Source: Lascolabacillus massiliensis
GTDB lineage: Bacteria; Bacteroidota; Bacteroidia; Bacteroidales; Dysgonomonadaceae
NCBI RefSeq assembly: GCF_001282625.1
Contig: NZ_CTEJ01000001.1
Location: 620,001 to 684,000, forward strand
Reading direction: 5' to 3'
Length of the DNA: 64,000 bases
Part shown: positions 10,153-17,535 of the stretch, one piece after another
Layout: each line of letters begins with the position of its first letter
Numbering within the stretch: position 1 is the first letter of the stretch
Translations under genes and position numbers: made by a program
Notes under the pieces: generated by a model
The model's database searches: none
The model's input: the letters and a program-made list of their open reading frames with translations, nothing else
Told to the model about the DNA's origin: nothing

Positions 10153-11307
10153 ATGAAGAAATTTTATCAAATTGTTTTATTGTTAGTAGTAATTACAGTT
10201 GTGGCTTGTACAAATAACAAGCAAGAGACAAATACAGAGCTGGCTACTTTATCCGGAATTAAGAGAAGTGATTTTCAATCTTCATTAAATGGAGATTCTA
10301 TAGATCTTTTTGTACTCTCCAATGCAAACGGTGTTGAGGTATCAATAACAAACTATGGAGGAAGAATTGTATCTGTTATGGTTCCTGATCGTGATGGAAA
10401 CATGAAAGATGTAGTATTAGGTTATGATAATATTGATGACTACAGAGCTACAGATAACAATTTTGGTGCAACAATTGGACGTTACGGCAACAGAATTGCC
10501 CATGGAAAAATAACAGTAGAGGGTGTAGAGTATCAACTTCCTCAGAATAATTTTGGACACACTCTTCATGGTGGTCCGGAAGGCTTTGATAAAAAAGTAT
10601 TTAAGGCAAATCAAATTGATAATCAGACTCTGGAACTTACATACTTGTCAGAAGATGGAGAGGCAGGCTTCCCAGGTAATCTTTCAGTGAAAGTTACAAT
10701 GATACTTACAAATGATAACGCTATTGATATTCAGTATGAAGCTGAAACCGATAAAGAGACTATTGTAAATCTTACAAATCACTCATATTTTAATTTATCA
10801 GGAGACGCAAATAAAACGATTCTGAATGATGTCCTTACCATAAATGCAGATCAGTTTACACCTGTTGATGACACTTTTATGACTACAGGTGAGATATTGA
10901 CAGTTGAGGGGACACCTATGGATTTCAGAAACTCAAATGTAATTGGTGAGCGTATTGATAATTATGAATATGAGCAATTGAAGTTTGGAGATGGTTATGA
11001 CCATAACTGGGTTCTTAATACAGGGGGTGATATATCTCAACTTGCAGCATCTGTTTATTCACAGGAGACTGGAATACTGTTAGAAGTTTATACTACTGAA
11101 CCGGGATTACAGGTTTATACAGGTAATTTTCTTGACGGGACCAATGTAGGTAAATATGGAGCAGTTTATAATAAACGAAATGCAATATGTCTGGAGACTC
11201 AGAAATATCCTGATTCACCAAATAAATCCAACTGGCCTTCACCATATTTGAAGCCGGGAGAAACTTATACAAGTCGTTGTATATACAAATTCTCAGTAGA
11301 AAATTAA
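10153..11307 (+). CDS. galM: Aldose 1-epimerase (mutarotase), lipoprotein
   Basis: The 384-residue protein interconverts alpha and beta anomers of free aldoses such as galactose, glucose or arabinose. It has a lipoprotein signal ending VVAC, so it acts outside the cytoplasm, unlike E. coli GalM. The beta-sandwich family motifs are intact: GRYGNRI, FGHTLHGG with H136, TNHSYFNLSG with the catalytic acid H210, GYDHNW, and CLETQKYPDSPN with the catalytic base E348. Its place at the end of the glycan locus suggests it equilibrates monosaccharides released by the upstream enzymes before uptake. A strong terminator follows the stop codon. Confidence 0.93.
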   Translation: MKKFYQIVLLLVVITVVACTNNKQETNTELATLSGIKRSDFQSSLNGDSIDLFVLSNANGVEVSITNYGGRIVSVMVPDRDGNMKDVVLGYDNIDDYRATDNNFGATIGRYGNRIAHGKITVEGVEYQLPQNNFGHTLHGGPEGFDKKVFKANQIDNQTLELTYLSEDGEAGFPGNLSVKVTMILTNDNAIDIQYEAETDKETIVNLTNHSYFNLSGDANKTILNDVLTINADQFTPVDDTFMTTGEILTVEGTPMDFRNSNVIGERIDNYEYEQLKFGDGYDHNWVLNTGGDISQLAASVYSQETGILLEVYTTEPGLQVYTGNFLDGTNVGKYGAVYNKRNAICLETQKYPDSPNKSNWPSPYLKPGETYTSRCIYKFSVEN

Positions 11308-11310
11308 TTT

Positions 11311-11355
11311 ATTCAACCGGTTTATATTCAAATATAAATCGGTTGAATTGTTTTT
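11311..11355 (+). terminator. Rho-independent terminator after aldose 1-epimerase
   Basis: The arms 11311-11328 and 11331-11348 form an 18-bp stem with one G-U pair (the innermost pairs opening into the loop), followed by TTGTTTTT. It closes the glycan-locus transcript four bases after the stop codon. Confidence 0.85.
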
Positions 11356-11377
11356 GTAAGTGTAAATAGGAGTGAAA

Positions 11378-12676
11378 ATGTTTCAATTTAAAATAAAGAA
11401 AAACACAAGGTTTATAATATTACTTTTTTCTATTCTGATAATTTCATCATGTAGCATAAGACAGGAAAAGAATGTTGAATCTGAAGATGAATTTATAGAT
11501 ACCAGTGAGTATAAATATGGAATTTGTGTTGATTCTTTAAATGTTTCAAATTATCAAATTGAAAGAGGCGACCTGTTATCTACTATATTATCTGACCTAG
11601 GATTCACTCCAGCAAAAATCGAAGAGGTTAGTAATGTAATGGAACCTCTGTATTCTGCTTCTAAACTACAAATAGGTAATAATTACGCAACAATAACAAC
11701 TAAAGACAGTACGCGAGCTATTAAATATCTTGTGTTTGAAAAGAATAAAACTGATTATGTGGTGATAGATTTTTGCAATGATTCTATTTCCGCATTTGAA
11801 TCAACAAAACCAATAACACATCGTCGCGAATATGTTGAGGGAACAATTACTTCTTCCCTCTGGAATACCCTTATAGATGCAGAAGCTCCGGTTATTCTGG
11901 CACTAAAACTCTCTGATATATTTGCATGGCAAATTGATTTCTTTGATGTAAAAGAAGGAGACTCTTTCAGGTTAATGTATGATGCCGCATATATAGATGA
12001 TACTACATACGTGGATATTGCTTCTATTGAGGGAGCAATATTTACTCATCAGGGTAAGAAGTTTAGGGCAATACCTTTTGAGCAGGACTCTATAAGAGAA
12101 TATTTTGATGAGGAGGGAAATAGCTTGCGTAAAGCATTTCTGAAATCTCCTTTAGATTATTACAGGATTACTTCAAGATTTACCAATGCCCGATTTCACC
12201 CTATATTAAAAAGATATCGAGCTCACCATGGAGTTGATTATGCTGCACCAACAGGTACTCCTGTTAAATCAATAGGTGATGGAGTTGTGGTAGAAAAAGC
12301 ATATCAGGCAAATGGTGCCGGAAATTATCTTAAAATTAAACATAATGCAGTTTACACAACAACATATATGCATTTGAGTAAATTTGCAAAAGGTATTGAA
12401 AAGGGGAGGCGAGTAACGCAAGGAGAAGTAATAGGATATGTTGGATCAACAGGTCTTTCAACAGGTCCACACCTCGATTTCAGAGTACACAAAAACAACC
12501 AGCCCATTAATCCATTAACAATGGAGGCTCCACCATCATTGCCTGTAAAGCCTGAACTACGTGATAGTTTTATTTTGGTGTTCGAAAGAGTAACTGCTGA
12601 GCTGGACAGTTTGAAATATATTAGGCAATTCTATGTTTCTGAATCTGACTCAGTTAGAATTACTCAAGGGGTTTAA
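11378..12676 (+). CDS. M23-family (LytM-type) peptidoglycan peptidase, lipoprotein
   Basis: The roughly 432-residue product has a lipoprotein signal (ISSCS) and an N-terminal region similar to the OapA/LysM-like segment of MepM proteins (IERGDLLSTILSDLGF), then a C-terminal M23 domain from about residue 270. The first zinc motif is HHGVDYA. The usual HxH motif is HLD here (GPHLDFRVH; H365, D367), so Asp replaces the second zinc His. Related Bacteroidales proteins probably share this, but it makes hydrolase activity less certain. ATG at 11378 is preferred over GTG at 11372 because AGGAG lies 5 nt upstream of it. The 3' end overlaps the convergent nth gene by 27 bp. Confidence 0.85.
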   Translation: MFQFKIKKNTRFIILLFSILIISSCSIRQEKNVESEDEFIDTSEYKYGICVDSLNVSNYQIERGDLLSTILSDLGFTPAKIEEVSNVMEPLYSASKLQIGNNYATITTKDSTRAIKYLVFEKNKTDYVVIDFCNDSISAFESTKPITHRREYVEGTITSSLWNTLIDAEAPVILALKLSDIFAWQIDFFDVKEGDSFRLMYDAAYIDDTTYVDIASIEGAIFTHQGKKFRAIPFEQDSIREYFDEEGNSLRKAFLKSPLDYYRITSRFTNARFHPILKRYRAHHGVDYAAPTGTPVKSIGDGVVVEKAYQANGAGNYLKIKHNAVYTTTYMHLSKFAKGIEKGRRVTQGEVIGYVGSTGLSTGPHLDFRVHKNNQPINPLTMEAPPSLPVKPELRDSFILVFERVTAELDSLKYIRQFYVSESDSVRITQGV

Positions 12677-13303
12677 TTTATAGTATTTACACCAATCTTT
12701 TAATCCACATTCGTGACATTTGGGTTTTCTTGCTATACAGATATATCTTCCATGTAAGATTAGCCAGTGATGTGCTTTGGAAAGCAAATTCTCAGGTATA
12801 TATTTTACAAGCTCTTTTTCAGTTTCGAGAGGACTTTTTGAGTTATTTGTCAGACCAATTCTATTCGAAACACGAAAAACATGTGTATCTACAGGCATTG
12901 CAGGTTTATCATAAGCAACAGCCAGAATAACATTTGCTGTTTTTCGTCCGACTCCAGGTATGGTTAATAATGAATCAATATCTGATGGAACAGTTCCATT
13001 AAAATCATTTACAAGTTTTTTGGCCATCCCTACAAGGCTCTTCGACTTATTATTAGGGTATGAACATGATTTTATATATTCAAATATCACCTCAGGTGTA
13101 GTTTCTGCCATTACCTCAGGAGTAGGGAAGTCTTTGAAAAGTGGTGGAGTGATTAAATTAACTCTTTTGTCAGTGCATTGTGCCGATAAGATAACCGCTA
13201 TCAGCAACTGAAAGTTAGTTTCGTAATGCAACTCTGTCTCAGATGATTCTGCATTTTCTTCAAACCACTCCAAAACTTTTCTGTAACGTTCTCTTTTTGT
13301 CAT
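12650..13303 (-). CDS. nth: Endonuclease III (DNA glycosylase/AP lyase)
   Basis: This base-excision-repair enzyme removes oxidised pyrimidines and nicks at the abasic site. The helix-hairpin-helix is LLTIPGVGRKTANV, whose Lys (124, counted from an upstream TTG) is the Schiff-base residue, and VDTHVFR carries the catalytic Asp about 18 residues later. The C-terminal [4Fe-4S] ligands have the canonical spacing C-x6-C-x2-C-x5-C (ICIARKPKCHECGLKDWC). The ATG at 13303 is preferred over the TTG at 13312, since AGG lies at a suitable distance upstream and homologues start with MTKRERY. It is the last gene of a leftward cluster, 17 nt after the M81 peptidase stop. Confidence 0.96.
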   Translation of the reverse strand: MTKRERYRKVLEWFEENAESSETELHYETNFQLLIAVILSAQCTDKRVNLITPPLFKDFPTPEVMAETTPEVIFEYIKSCSYPNNKSKSLVGMAKKLVNDFNGTVPSDIDSLLTIPGVGRKTANVILAVAYDKPAMPVDTHVFRVSNRIGLTNNSKSPLETEKELVKYIPENLLSKAHHWLILHGRYICIARKPKCHECGLKDWCKYYKLNPLSNSN

Positions 13304-13320
13304 TACTATCAACCTGCTTT

Positions 13321-14871
13321 TTATTCATTGGCCAATGGGATAAATTGAGCGCTAAGATCTGGATCAGCCATGTCAGGATCAAGCGGATACATCGGTCGGT
13401 TTATCCTTTTGTATGGCAATCGTAATAAGTCTTGATCTACTCCTCCCGGAGTTAACGCCATTACCCAGTCAGCTCTTATGTCATACAACTCAGGTGTTAG
13501 ATAACCAATCTTGTTTACCAGAATATCTATTTCTCTGGGGTTTAATCCAAGGTCGGTATAATTTCTTTCATAGTGATATGCATTTCTTTTTTCAGTAACT
13601 ATAGTATAGATATTACCTGATTTAACCACTACTTCCGTGTTATTATCACTCTCTTTAATTGCTGTTATTTCACCTTCTATCTTGATTGGTGGTGCAAAAC
13701 GATCATCTACTTCAGCTCCGGCAAGTTCACTGACATGTCCGCCTACACCTACTTCCAATGCTTTTTTTATTAATTCTGGTCCAGGTATTGAAGAATAAAT
13801 CAGCTTTTTACTATTCGCAGCCTTAAATTCAGGACGTTTGAATATTTCATGTAAAGTCCAAGTAACATCACCTGCACCTCCAGCTGTTGGGTTATCACCC
13901 ATATCACTTATAATAAATGGCTTTTTATCACTGGCAAGAGCCTGATTCATAGCATCATCAAAGTATGTTGTAGGTGCAACAAACTCAAACTCTTCTCTGA
14001 CATCCCAGAAGTGTTTTGCTAATGTCTCAGCAGCTTTTGCTACAGATTCCTTATCATCTCCATATGCCATAACTACCCCGTGATTTCTAGGTTCATCAGC
14101 CCATGGATATGACATCCAAATTGAAGCGTCTATAACGTTATCTCCATTAATTTGTCCGGGGATTAATTCATATAAACCTTTGCCCGGTTCAATACGAGTA
14201 CTTGTCTTTTCTCCAGGGAGTAGAATAGGTACCGGAATCCAGGCTTTATAGGCTGGTTTACCTTTACCTGTTTCAAGACGTTTGAGTAAATTTGTTACAG
14301 CTCTTTTTTTAGTTTCTATCGCATCTTCATGAGGTGCAAGTCTATAGCAGGTTATTAAGTCTGAGTATTTTGCTAATCGTGGAGACACACTACCATGTAG
14401 ATCCATGGTTGTTGACACTAAAACATCGTTACCAACCAATTCTCTTATTCTAACTAAAAAGTCGCCTTCTGGGTCATCAAGTCCTTGAACACTCATAGCA
14501 CCATGAATGTCAAAGAATAAAGCATCCATGGGAAGACTTGCTTCTAGCATAGTAAGTGTTTTAGTAACCAACGACTCATATGCCTCACGAGTAACTATAC
14601 CACCCGGCATAGCGTGACCACGTAATGTTGGTAACCAAACAGCTCTGTCTATAATACCAGAGTCAGGATTCATGAAAGGATAATAACTAAATACATCATC
14701 GCCTTCACGAGCTCTGAAAGCCTCTTCGTGTGATACAGCAGGAGAAAAAGTGCTTGATTCAATAGCAATCCCTGCAATTGCTATTCTTGGAAGTTCATTG
14801 CTATTTTGACTCTTACATCCTGTCAGAATCAGTATGACTGTAACAGAAACAACAAGAATTATCTTTTTCAT
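13321..14871 (-). CDS. M81-family (microcystinase C/MlrC-like) metallopeptidase, lipoprotein
   Basis: The 516-residue lipoprotein (signal LILTGC) matches the MlrC family. The N-terminal domain has IAGIAIESSTFSP, FFDIHGAM and TTMDLHG with the conserved Asp/His metal-ligand region, and PHEDAIET. Then come ISDMGDNPTAGGAGD at the domain junction and a C-terminal region with GGHVSELAGAEVDD. Named members linearise cyanobacterial microcystin fragments, but most relatives are uncharacterised and secreted forms are common in Bacteroidota. It lies 12 nt downstream of rsmE and upstream of nth, so it is probably co-transcribed with housekeeping genes it has no obvious link to. The substrate is unknown. 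Confidence 0.88.
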   Translation of the reverse strand: MKKIILVVSVTVILILTGCKSQNSNELPRIAIAGIAIESSTFSPAVSHEEAFRAREGDDVFSYYPFMNPDSGIIDRAVWLPTLRGHAMPGGIVTREAYESLVTKTLTMLEASLPMDALFFDIHGAMSVQGLDDPEGDFLVRIRELVGNDVLVSTTMDLHGSVSPRLAKYSDLITCYRLAPHEDAIETKKRAVTNLLKRLETGKGKPAYKAWIPVPILLPGEKTSTRIEPGKGLYELIPGQINGDNVIDASIWMSYPWADEPRNHGVVMAYGDDKESVAKAAETLAKHFWDVREEFEFVAPTTYFDDAMNQALASDKKPFIISDMGDNPTAGGAGDVTWTLHEIFKRPEFKAANSKKLIYSSIPGPELIKKALEVGVGGHVSELAGAEVDDRFAPPIKIEGEITAIKESDNNTEVVVKSGNIYTIVTEKRNAYHYERNYTDLGLNPREIDILVNKIGYLTPELYDIRADWVMALTPGGVDQDLLRLPYKRINRPMYPLDPDMADPDLSAQFIPLANE

Positions 14872-14883
14872 AATGAATATATT

Positions 14884-15591
14884 TTATTGATTGTTTACAA
14901 CATGAATAGTATGCATGGCAACAAGGCATGCAGTTTCGGTACGAAGTCGTGTCTCTCCCAAACTAATTGGTTCAAAACCATTTTTAATTGCAGATTCCAC
15001 CTCTTCTTCACTAAAATCACCTTCAGGACCAATAAGTATTAGAGCATCATCTCCTTTATTGTATAACTGGGTTAATGGTGTTTTGGGTTTATCATAGCAG
15101 TGAGCAATATACTTCTTTGAATTGAATTGCATTGAAATAAAATCATTGAAGCTTACCTGTATGTCAATCTCAGGTAATGAAGCTTGCTGTGACTGTTTAA
15201 TTGCTGAAATAGCAATTTTTTTTAATCTCTCTGTCTTAATATCTTTTCTTTCGGAGAAATTAGAATATATTGGTGTGAATTTGTCAATTCCAATCTCAGT
15301 TGCTTTTTCAATAAACCATTCGTTCCTGTCCATCTGTTTAGTTGGAGAAAACGCAATATGAAGTTTGAAATTTCTTCCAGTTGGCACTTCGTAACGATTT
15401 AGAACACTTATTGTGCAGCCTTTTGAGTTTGCATCAATCAATTCACAGTCATAAAAAAAGCCTTTACCGTCAGTAACAGTTAATTTGTCGCCGGAGCGCA
15501 TGCGAAGAACCTTCACACAATGTTGCGATTCATATTCTGGTAGCTGGGAGATGTTATCTATGTCTGGACTATAAAATAGATTAAAAGACAT
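14884..15591 (-). CDS. rsmE: 16S rRNA (uracil-1498-N3)-methyltransferase RsmE
   Basis: The 235-residue protein methylates N3 of U1498 in 16S rRNA. The N-terminal PUA-like part contains QHCVKVLRMRSGD. The C-terminal SPOUT trefoil knot is marked by ALILIGPEGDFSEEEV and SLGETRLRTETA, the SAM-binding knot motifs of RsmE. The middle EKATEIGIDKFTPIYS motif is also typical. Length is normal. It lies 29 nt after the bifunctional nuclease gene and 12 nt before the M81 gene. Confidence 0.95.
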   Translation of the reverse strand: MSFNLFYSPDIDNISQLPEYESQHCVKVLRMRSGDKLTVTDGKGFFYDCELIDANSKGCTISVLNRYEVPTGRNFKLHIAFSPTKQMDRNEWFIEKATEIGIDKFTPIYSNFSERKDIKTERLKKIAISAIKQSQQASLPEIDIQVSFNDFISMQFNSKKYIAHCYDKPKTPLTQLYNKGDDALILIGPEGDFSEEEVESAIKNGFEPISLGETRLRTETACLVAMHTIHVVNNQ

Positions 15592-15620
15592 TACTATTTA
15601 ATTTCGGTACTTTTTTAATT

Positions 15621-16220
15621 TTAGGATATGTTTTCCCTACGGTTTATCTCATCACGCAGTTTAGTAGCCAATTCATAATTTTCCTCATTAACAGCATCAG
15701 TGAGACGGTGTTTGAGAGCTTCGAGACGAAGACTGGATAACTCTTCATCATCGCTGTCTTCTTTTACTTTCTTAGGATAATCTTCCTCAACCGACGAAGC
15801 CTGTTCATCAAAGACAACTGCCATATTCTGCATTATTTCTTCCGTTGTATATATTGGTGAGTTTGTTCTAATTGCCAATGCAACAGCATCTGAAGTGCGA
15901 GAGTCAATCTTATATGTTATACCATCATTCTCAAGTATCAGTTCTGAAAAGAATGCACCCTCTTCAAATTTGTATATAACTACCTCAATTAGATTAATAT
16001 TAAGCTTTTTAAAAATTGAACACATCAGATCATGTGATAAAGGTCTAGGTGGAGTTATCCCCTCCATCACAATGGCAATTGATTGAGCCTCAGGTGTTCC
16101 AATTACAATTGGCAAGCGACGGATGCCATTTTCTTCAGAAAATATAAGGGCATATGCGCCAGCTTGAACCTGACTGAATGATATCCCCAATATGGATAGT
16201 TTAACTCTTTTGTTCTCCAT
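15621..16220 (-). CDS. Bifunctional nuclease family protein (DUF151) with C-terminal UVR motif
   Basis: The 199-residue protein has an N-terminal DUF151/BFN domain (about 1-135: RLPIVIGTPEAQSIAI, then SRTSDAVALAIRTNSPIYTTE). A linker and a C-terminal UvrB/UvrC-type helical hairpin follow (LRLEALKHRLTDAVNEENYELATKLRDEI). This DUF151 plus UVR arrangement is common in Bacteroidota. Plant relatives have been reported to show DNase and RNase activity, but the bacterial role is not established. It leads the leftward cluster with rsmE, the M81 peptidase and nth. Confidence 0.85.
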   Translation of the reverse strand: MENKRVKLSILGISFSQVQAGAYALIFSEENGIRRLPIVIGTPEAQSIAIVMEGITPPRPLSHDLMCSIFKKLNINLIEVVIYKFEEGAFFSELILENDGITYKIDSRTSDAVALAIRTNSPIYTTEEIMQNMAVVFDEQASSVEEDYPKKVKEDSDDEELSSLRLEALKHRLTDAVNEENYELATKLRDEINRRENIS

Positions 16221-16249
16221 TTATACTGTTCTTTATTTAATAGCAACTT

Positions 16250-16257
16250 CAAATATA
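16250..16257 (-). promoter_or_regulatory. Bacteroidota -7 element for the bifunctional nuclease-rsmE-M81-nth cluster
   Basis: Read on the minus strand this is TATATTTG, fitting TAnnTTTG, 29 nt before the start at 16220. No TTG sits at the expected distance upstream. Confidence 0.45.
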
Positions 16258-16339
16258 GTAATTTTTTGTCACTAATAATTTTCAGCAAACTATTTTTGAA
16301 AATTTGGTCTATTTAGGTGTGTAATATTTAAAAATTTTG

Positions 16340-16347
16340 TATCTTTG
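16340..16347 (+). promoter_or_regulatory. Bacteroidota -7 element for tRNA-His
   Basis: TATCTTTG matches TAnnTTTG and lies 17 nt before the mature tRNA 5' end, a distance suited to a short precursor leader. Confidence 0.55.
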
Positions 16348-16365
16348 CACTCACAAAATCAAATG

Positions 16366-16439
<74 letters not shown>

Positions 16440-16488
16440 CACATCCTCCAAGAGGAGATTTTTCATTCTCATAAGATTAGTTTTAGGT

Positions 16489-16519
16489 AATCACGTATAA
16501 GTAAATACGTGATTTTTTT
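16489..16519 (+). terminator. Rho-independent terminator after tRNA-His
   Basis: A perfect 10-bp stem, AATCACGTAT with ATACGTGATT and a 6-nt loop, runs directly into seven T residues. It lies 50 nt after the tRNA and just before the convergent methyltransferase stop codon. Confidence 0.88.
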
Positions 16520-16537
16520 GTTTTATTAGCTATTGTT

Positions 16538-17305
16538 CTATTTTGAGAGTGATCTTCTTCTGAATTCAGAGCAAATAATTGAGGTTGCCACAGCAACATT
16601 AAGTGATTCTGAAGACCTAACACCTAAAGGATATTCGGGAATATACAGCTTGTTATCGATATAATTAATTATATCAGCACTTATACCTTTACCTTCACTT
16701 CCCATAATAACTAATCCATTTTCTGTTAGTTTCTCATCATATATGTTATTGCCATTTAATAATGTACCGTAAACAGGTATATCTGAAAGTTCTTCTAATA
16801 GTTTTTTTAAATCTGTGTATACGACAGATACCCTTGCAATTGATCCCATAGTAGCCTGTACAGTTTTAGGGTTATAAACGTCAGCACAATCCTCAGAGCA
16901 GAAAACATGCTCTATCCCAAACCAATCTGCAATGCGTATTATAGTACCCATGTTACCTGGATCCTGAACCCCATCAAGAACTAATGAGAGTTTGTTCTTA
17001 AGATCATCTTTGTTTATATTTGATTTTTTCTGATAGAAAACAGCAATAATTGTAGGAGGTGTTTTCAAAAATGTTGCCTTCTTTATTTCATTCGGACTAG
17101 CTATAATAACCTCCTTTGACATTGAATTTATCTCAGGATAAATGTTAATAATCTCTGGAAGTGCAACAATAAGCTGACATTCACAACTATTAATTAAATC
17201 AAAAACTAGTTTTGTGCCTTCTGCAACAAAGGTGTTATGTTCATTTCTAAATTTTTTATCTTTAAGTGAACGTATATATTTTATCTTGTTATTACTTAAA
17301 CTCAT
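16538..17305 (-). CDS. SpoU/TrmH-family RNA 2'-O-methyltransferase
   Basis: The protein of about 255 residues has an N-terminal L30e-like substrate-binding part (FVAEGTKLVFDLI) and a C-terminal SPOUT domain with all three motifs: LVLDGVQDPGNMGTIIRIAD, VIMGSEGKGIS, and IPEYPLGVRSSESLNVAVA. It should methylate a ribose 2'-OH in rRNA or tRNA using SAM; RlmB-like activity is possible but the target is not determined by sequence. ATG at 17305 (MSLSNNK) is chosen because homologues start there; TTG at 17317 and ATG at 17311 are alternatives. It is convergent with tRNA-His. Confidence 0.9.
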   Translation of the reverse strand: MSLSNNKIKYIRSLKDKKFRNEHNTFVAEGTKLVFDLINSCECQLIVALPEIINIYPEINSMSKEVIIASPNEIKKATFLKTPPTIIAVFYQKKSNINKDDLKNKLSLVLDGVQDPGNMGTIIRIADWFGIEHVFCSEDCADVYNPKTVQATMGSIARVSVVYTDLKKLLEELSDIPVYGTLLNGNNIYDEKLTENGLVIMGSEGKGISADIINYIDNKLYIPEYPLGVRSSESLNVAVATSIICSEFRRRSLSK

Positions 17306-17453
17306 TATCATTCTCAAATATTAATCAATTCATAATTTCAAACTTTATTCTGAGTGTAAAATTAATCATTTTATCTGTCGATTAGGTCAGGTTTTAAGGC
17401 AAATGAAGGTATAAACATATCAAACTATAGGGTAGGTAGATTTAAAAAATAAC

Positions 17454-17461
17454 TATCTTTG
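17454..17461 (+). promoter_or_regulatory. Bacteroidota -7 element upstream of transketolase
   Basis: TATCTTTG fits TAnnTTTG and would give a leader of about 70 nt before the start at 17536. The -33 half is not recognisable. Confidence 0.45.
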
Positions 17462-17535
17462 TAAATAATCTACTTTTATGTGAATAGTATAATAACTATT
17501 TGCTATAAATGAATAACAATATTTGATCGATTTTT

